A program made the translations under genes and the position numbers. DNA of 64,000 nucleotides from Agriotes lineatus. Taxonomy: Eukaryota > Arthropoda > Insecta > Coleoptera > Elateridae. The notes below the pieces were generated by a model that made no database searches, had not been told where the DNA came from, and worked only from the letters and a program-made list of their open reading frames with translations. Positions 59,853 through 64,000 of this stretch are shown in pieces (within the stretch, counting starts at the first letter, position 1; each line of letters opens with the position of its first letter). The stretch lies in contig OW679203.1 in the NCBI GenBank assembly GCA_940337035.1, positions 23,445,495-23,509,494 on the forward strand, read 5' to 3'.

Positions 59853-60027
59853 ACTCGTAATTGCTTACTGCTGTTTCTATTTCTTCATTTTTATGTAATT
59901 TATTTTCTTATTAAATAATTCTTGTTAACTATGAAAGCGTTTTATTTTGAGGTTAACCTTTCTTCGTAGTTTGGTAATGCTTTAGGACTAACTTCGGTTA
60001 GATAAAACTAACTAACTGCTAATGAAT
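59853..60027. other. AT-rich spacer
   Basis: Nothing recognised. Confidence 0.5.
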
Positions 60028-60413
60028 GGGCGCATTCAGACTATACAATAGTTGTACAACTGTAATTATTGTTACAATTACTTACTCTCCTACTACACTA
60101 ATTACGCTTTTTATTTTACTAATCTCATCAAATAATGTTTAGTCATTCATTTGAACAAAATATAAAAATAATTAAACTTTAATTTGTGTTATTGATAATA
60201 TCATCGGTCCTAATAAATATGCCTTATTTGGAAATTTGAACAAAAATGTAAATAACACAAAAACAGCATATTCAGCAGTATTTATAGGTTAAAATATACA
60301 ACTTTGACAGTTAACTCAACTTAAGTTAAGGAAGACCATTCAGCAAGCCCGCAACGCTCAAACTGAGCGCTTACTCAGCGCTCATTTAGCGGTTGTGTCA
60401 TCTGAATGCGCCC
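60028..60413. mobile_element. MITE candidate with 13-bp inverted ends
   Basis: GGGCGCATTCAGA at 60028-60040 is mirrored exactly by TCTGAATGCGCCC at 60401-60413, enclosing 360 bases of non-coding AT-rich DNA. Near the right end a small perfect hairpin TGAGCGCT...AGCGCTCA lies at 60364-60384. No certain target-site duplication. Chance matching of the ends is possible but unlikely. Confidence 0.5.
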
Positions 60414-60819
60414 CATGTATAATGGGTTGCCTATATACCAATGATAAAGTGGGCGGACCATTGTTACATATTTGTTATGAACACAGTTTAAGCGTCTATG
60501 ATTATAATAGCAATTAAAAACATTTCATGTATATCAAATATTATTTTATAAATGTTCTAGAAATGTGCTAGGTTAATTTTTGAAAATAGTTAAGTCAGCA
60601 TTGGCCTTAATAATAAGTTGTAAAACGGTATTAAAAATAGTGCAAGCCTTGATTTGAAAAAAATTTAATCAGAGTAGCCTTACAAATAAAGTAAAACAAT
60701 CTAAGATCGAAGACAAACAATTGGGGAAACGAAGCCAAACTGAGAGGTGGCGTTAATTTGGCTTCCCCCTTTTCTCAATTCAGTGAGTCTTAAAATTAAT
60801 TGTCTGTCCTGTGGGTGTG
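60414..60819. other. AT-rich spacer
   Basis: Nothing recognised. Confidence 0.5.
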
Positions 60820-61610
60820 CTATAGTAGAGTGCATTGGTTCATAGCACCTATGGAGTAGTTTAAAAAAAGTGTTTGATTAGTGCGTCGACTGGTAGCTAG
60901 TAGTTCGGTGTCTATTTTGGAGGTCCTAGCAGATTAGTTGGAGTCGCTAGAAGCTGAAGGTAGGCAGTTACCTTCATAGAGAGCCATGGGGCCCTAAGTG
61001 TGGGCAACGACGTGAGCTGGAAGCCGTTTTTTGTGTTGCAGCGGTCGAGCTACAGAAGTCGTTCTCCAGAGCGTTCAATGGCTTGGATCTGCAAGCCAAC
61101 GGAGAAAGACGGGACCAAGCATCGCGTGACTTACTAGGAACTCGAATTAAACCCTAATTCCAGTTCCAAAGCAACATAAAGGTCAAAAGGATTAAATTTA
61201 GTGAATTTCGTGGTGGCGTCGGTTTTATGATCACTTCCGGCACAAGCATCTTCTGAGTCAGTTTGTTTGTGACGGATTTACTTACGGCAATTGTTATGAC
61301 CTAGGAAACGCTTTAACTACGTAATCGCAGATAATTGTCGTTTAGTAGCGGACTTGTTTTGCGATTTGTGAGGTTGGATCGCCATATTAGAGTTAATTTT
61401 GTTTTTGGTTAAATAATATCCTGTATGATAAATATCCTATTCGTTAAAGCACCACTACACAAAGAGTTTACTTCTAAATTATTGAAAATAACAGCACAAT
61501 AATTGATTTAATGGCAAATATATTTCTTCTAATTAACGCAAATCAAAATAAAACTTGCTAGGATGTAGAGACCCGACCCATATGAAATAAGAGCAATTTA
61601 TTTTACACAC
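60820..61610 (+). repeat. Long dispersed repeat H, copy 2
   Basis: Direct-orientation relative of 31.3-32.1 kb. GC-rich first part (60.82-61.13 kb), then GGTTGGATCGCCATA at about 61373 and GGATGTAGAGACCCGACCCA at 61561, followed by AATAAGAGCAATTTATTT. Substantially diverged in the first half. It might be a solo LTR-like unit; boundaries are not resolved. Confidence 0.5.
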
Positions 61611-64000
61611 AACTAAATTATAATATCCAGTACAGAAGAATAAAACATAGTATATTATAATATGGACAAATGCAGAAGGTGGGAATGTCTACGGCGGTCA
61701 TTGCAACAAAATAGATATTACAGAACTAAACGCCTTCGGCGTTTAAAGATCGTTAGATAAAGAGATTTAACAACTGCAAAAAAATGGTCGTAAAATTTTC
61801 AGTGACATTATGGGCAGTAGTAGATTTCAAAATATACTTGGAGTTTTGCAAATGATAAGGCCGTCGAAAGACACAAAAAAGATCTGCAGATACATCGCAA
61901 CCAATAGGAGGATGCTTCAAATTAAGGAATAAATGCTTAAAAGAAGCATATATTTCCAACTAGTCTAAACAAACAATTATAAACTTTCAGGGGTAGGTGT
62001 CCGTTCAAACAATACGTTCCTTGAAAACTTGAAAGATGTGATATATAAGTATGGGTAATACGTGACACTATTACATCATATGCATAGCAGTTGGAGGTTG
62101 AGGATACATACATATAGCGTCATTTTAGTCAGTATTAACCTGAATGATAGTAAAAACTCGATATGCTAATAAATTTGCATTGTAGATTCCGCTAGAAACC
62201 ATCGTGCCTTGACTGTAACTGAATTTTTTACACATAAAGTAACAAGTTTTTGGCATTTCCCAAGCCCCAAGTTAAAGTATTCGAGATTCTGCCGCTCGCG
62301 TAAACACCTTCAAGGGTCGTTCGAGACCCAGGCAAAGAGCAAACCCGATTATTTCATCAGGTGTGCCCTGAAGCCTTCTAAACTGTACTACTTTAAACTG
62401 TAGGTATACATTTTGTATTATTCCCTTAACGGACACAGTTCAAGCCTTCCTCCCATTCAGTTAGGTTAGGTTGTAACCAGCCTAATACGCCCGATAAAGT
62501 ATAGTTTATAACGCTGATGTCATATTAGGGAAGTTTTTCTAACTATTAAGAAGCTGCATGGCGAGCAGTGTCCGCTGCTCCTGAATATTTATCCTGTGTG
62601 AATTAATTATATGTGATTTTTTAGAACACCTGTGTTTTCAGTGACACCCCGCTCTCGATTCCCCTTGCAGCTAGCAAGAGCCATTTTAAATTGTAGCATT
62701 GCAGATCTTCATATCCATTATTCAAAGATATCTAAATTTTCCAGGCTAGAATGAGGGCGATGTAGATAAAAATTAAGCACTGCTACTTTGAATCAGTATA
62801 ATAGAAAGAAATATTTAGGGAAAAAAATTAAAACTGTGAAAAATTTATATCACAATTAAATTTGTTACTAAACTGAACCAATATCACTCGTTCAGCAGCG
62901 CATTGATTTTTTCACTGAAACAGCTTATTATCTACTGCAGTATTACAGTATTATTGCAATTATCCATGTATTTGTACTGTAAAACTTGAAGACCTTTTTA
63001 CGACACATATTCAAGATAAGCGGGTGGTTTATGAACCCTTGTCCTCAATACAGCAGAGGGAATACTGAGATAGCCTTTATGTGCACATTCTACACAATTG
63101 CAGTGCCATAAATAAAATTTCTGCGGTTATGACTTCAGGTGGTATCACGTACAACAATAACTACCGCGAGACGTCTTTTGTTATTGAAGTGCATCTTTGA
63201 AAGTTTCCCGTGAGGTATCGCCAGAAAAGGATGCATTTGCGTGTTGTTCAATTCTCAACAGTTCTTCAAACCTCTTATCTAGACCACTATGATATATTTT
63301 TAATAGAAATGTTTACAAATGGAACAGATGCATTCTCTATACAATAGCTCAGAATAACATTTGTAGGTAGAAGACAGAGCTAATTATTTTAAATTACTAT
63401 GTCGCGGCTGCATTTTGCTCTTTTGTTACAAATGGAAATGAGAATGCATATTCCACGCAATGAGAAAGTTAAATTGGGCAAATATTGGCTTACAGAAGAG
63501 AGGACCGCTGGCACATTCTGTTGTGCTTGTCAATAGTTTCATATCGTACTCTGTTTATTTAATATGAATACGGAGAGCCCAACTTCGCACAGTTTAATGG
63601 TTAAAGTTGGCTATTCAGTAGCAGCGAAATAATAGACTAAAATAGATAGGCAAATTTAAACGTTAAACAAAAGAGGTGGAATTTACTGAATACTCTAATA
63701 CGGAGCAGCCATACCGGAGGGAGATTACACGTAAATACGGCGGATTGCACTCGCCAAGTAAAAAAGTTGTGAACTGTGCTCTAGTGCATAAGGCGGCTTG
63801 ATTTGTTGTATGCATGGAATTAGATAATACGTGCGGCATAAAGTGTAAAAATTTTGATGAATGCCCTTCTAACATTCCTCACCTGCATCCATCAAAAACG
63901 AGTTCTTTGTGTTTCAGAGATAATCTCAGATATTGCTTTCTAACCTTCAGTCAGTTCCAGAGTTTTTGGCTCTCGGACGGCTTTCTTCGTGGGCTATATC
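61611..64000. other. No recognised gene
   Basis: AT-rich DNA with frames of at most 70 codons. A short GC-balanced patch at 62260-62400 has a 64-codon frame without a known domain. Nothing supported to the window end. Confidence 0.45.

Noticed and set aside
1..64000. CRISPR array, bacterial operon or prophage
   Set aside because: No regularly spaced short repeats with unique spacers, no long closely packed frames, and the identifiable proteins are all eukaryotic mobile-element products.

Overview
The window looks like gene-poor, AT-rich nuclear DNA from an arthropod, most likely an insect. There are no bacterial-style operons, no long intact reading frame outside repeats, and every recognisable protein is a decayed product of a mobile element (non-LTR retrotransposons, a mariner-like transposase, a Cys-rich CXC-type repeat protein). 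I see no convincing single-copy host gene and no intact tRNA or rRNA gene. I cannot name the species.

Layout. 62-4368 is a GC-richer fold-back: two arms of about 2.1 kb, almost identical and inverted, around a 178-base spacer, with a 112-base tandem repeat whose copy number differs between the arms. 4.4-20.3 kb is mostly unrecognised AT-rich DNA with one copy of a 5'-hairpin repeat family (12.2-12.9 kb) and a hairpin MITE-like element (15.14-15.29 kb). 20.32-20.61 kb is an internally deleted transposase. 21.5-26.4 kb is a nest: the reverse transcriptase of an older non-LTR element is split by a younger RNase-H-bearing non-LTR element (about 22.1-25.82 kb), which carries a 77-base hairpin insertion flanked by a 12-base direct repeat. 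31.3-32.1 and 60.8-61.6 kb are two direct copies of a long dispersed repeat. 33.3-37.9 kb holds three more copies of the hairpin family, each with an internal tRNA-like segment. 42.79-45.97 kb is a second fold-back; its arms carry hairpin-family copies plus a SINE fragment, and its centre is a minus-strand CXC-domain pseudogene. 46.4-46.8 kb has a short MITE-like element and a minisatellite. 52.8-54.2 kb holds a diverged repeat pair. 54.6-55.3 kb is another hairpin-family copy. 59.2-59.85 kb is a transposase pseudogene split by a complete tRNA-derived SINE with a 14-base target-site duplication. 60.03-60.41 kb is another MITE candidate.

How they fit together. The nested insertions give a partial history. 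The SINE fragment in the second fold-back is in both arms, so it predates the arm duplication. The non-LTR element at 22-26 kb is younger than the one it interrupts, and the hairpin inside it is probably younger again. The first fold-back has the least diverged arms (roughly a dozen differences noticed by eye) and is likely among the youngest structures. The items most worth following up are the two large fold-backs and the hairpin family with its internal tRNA-like segment.
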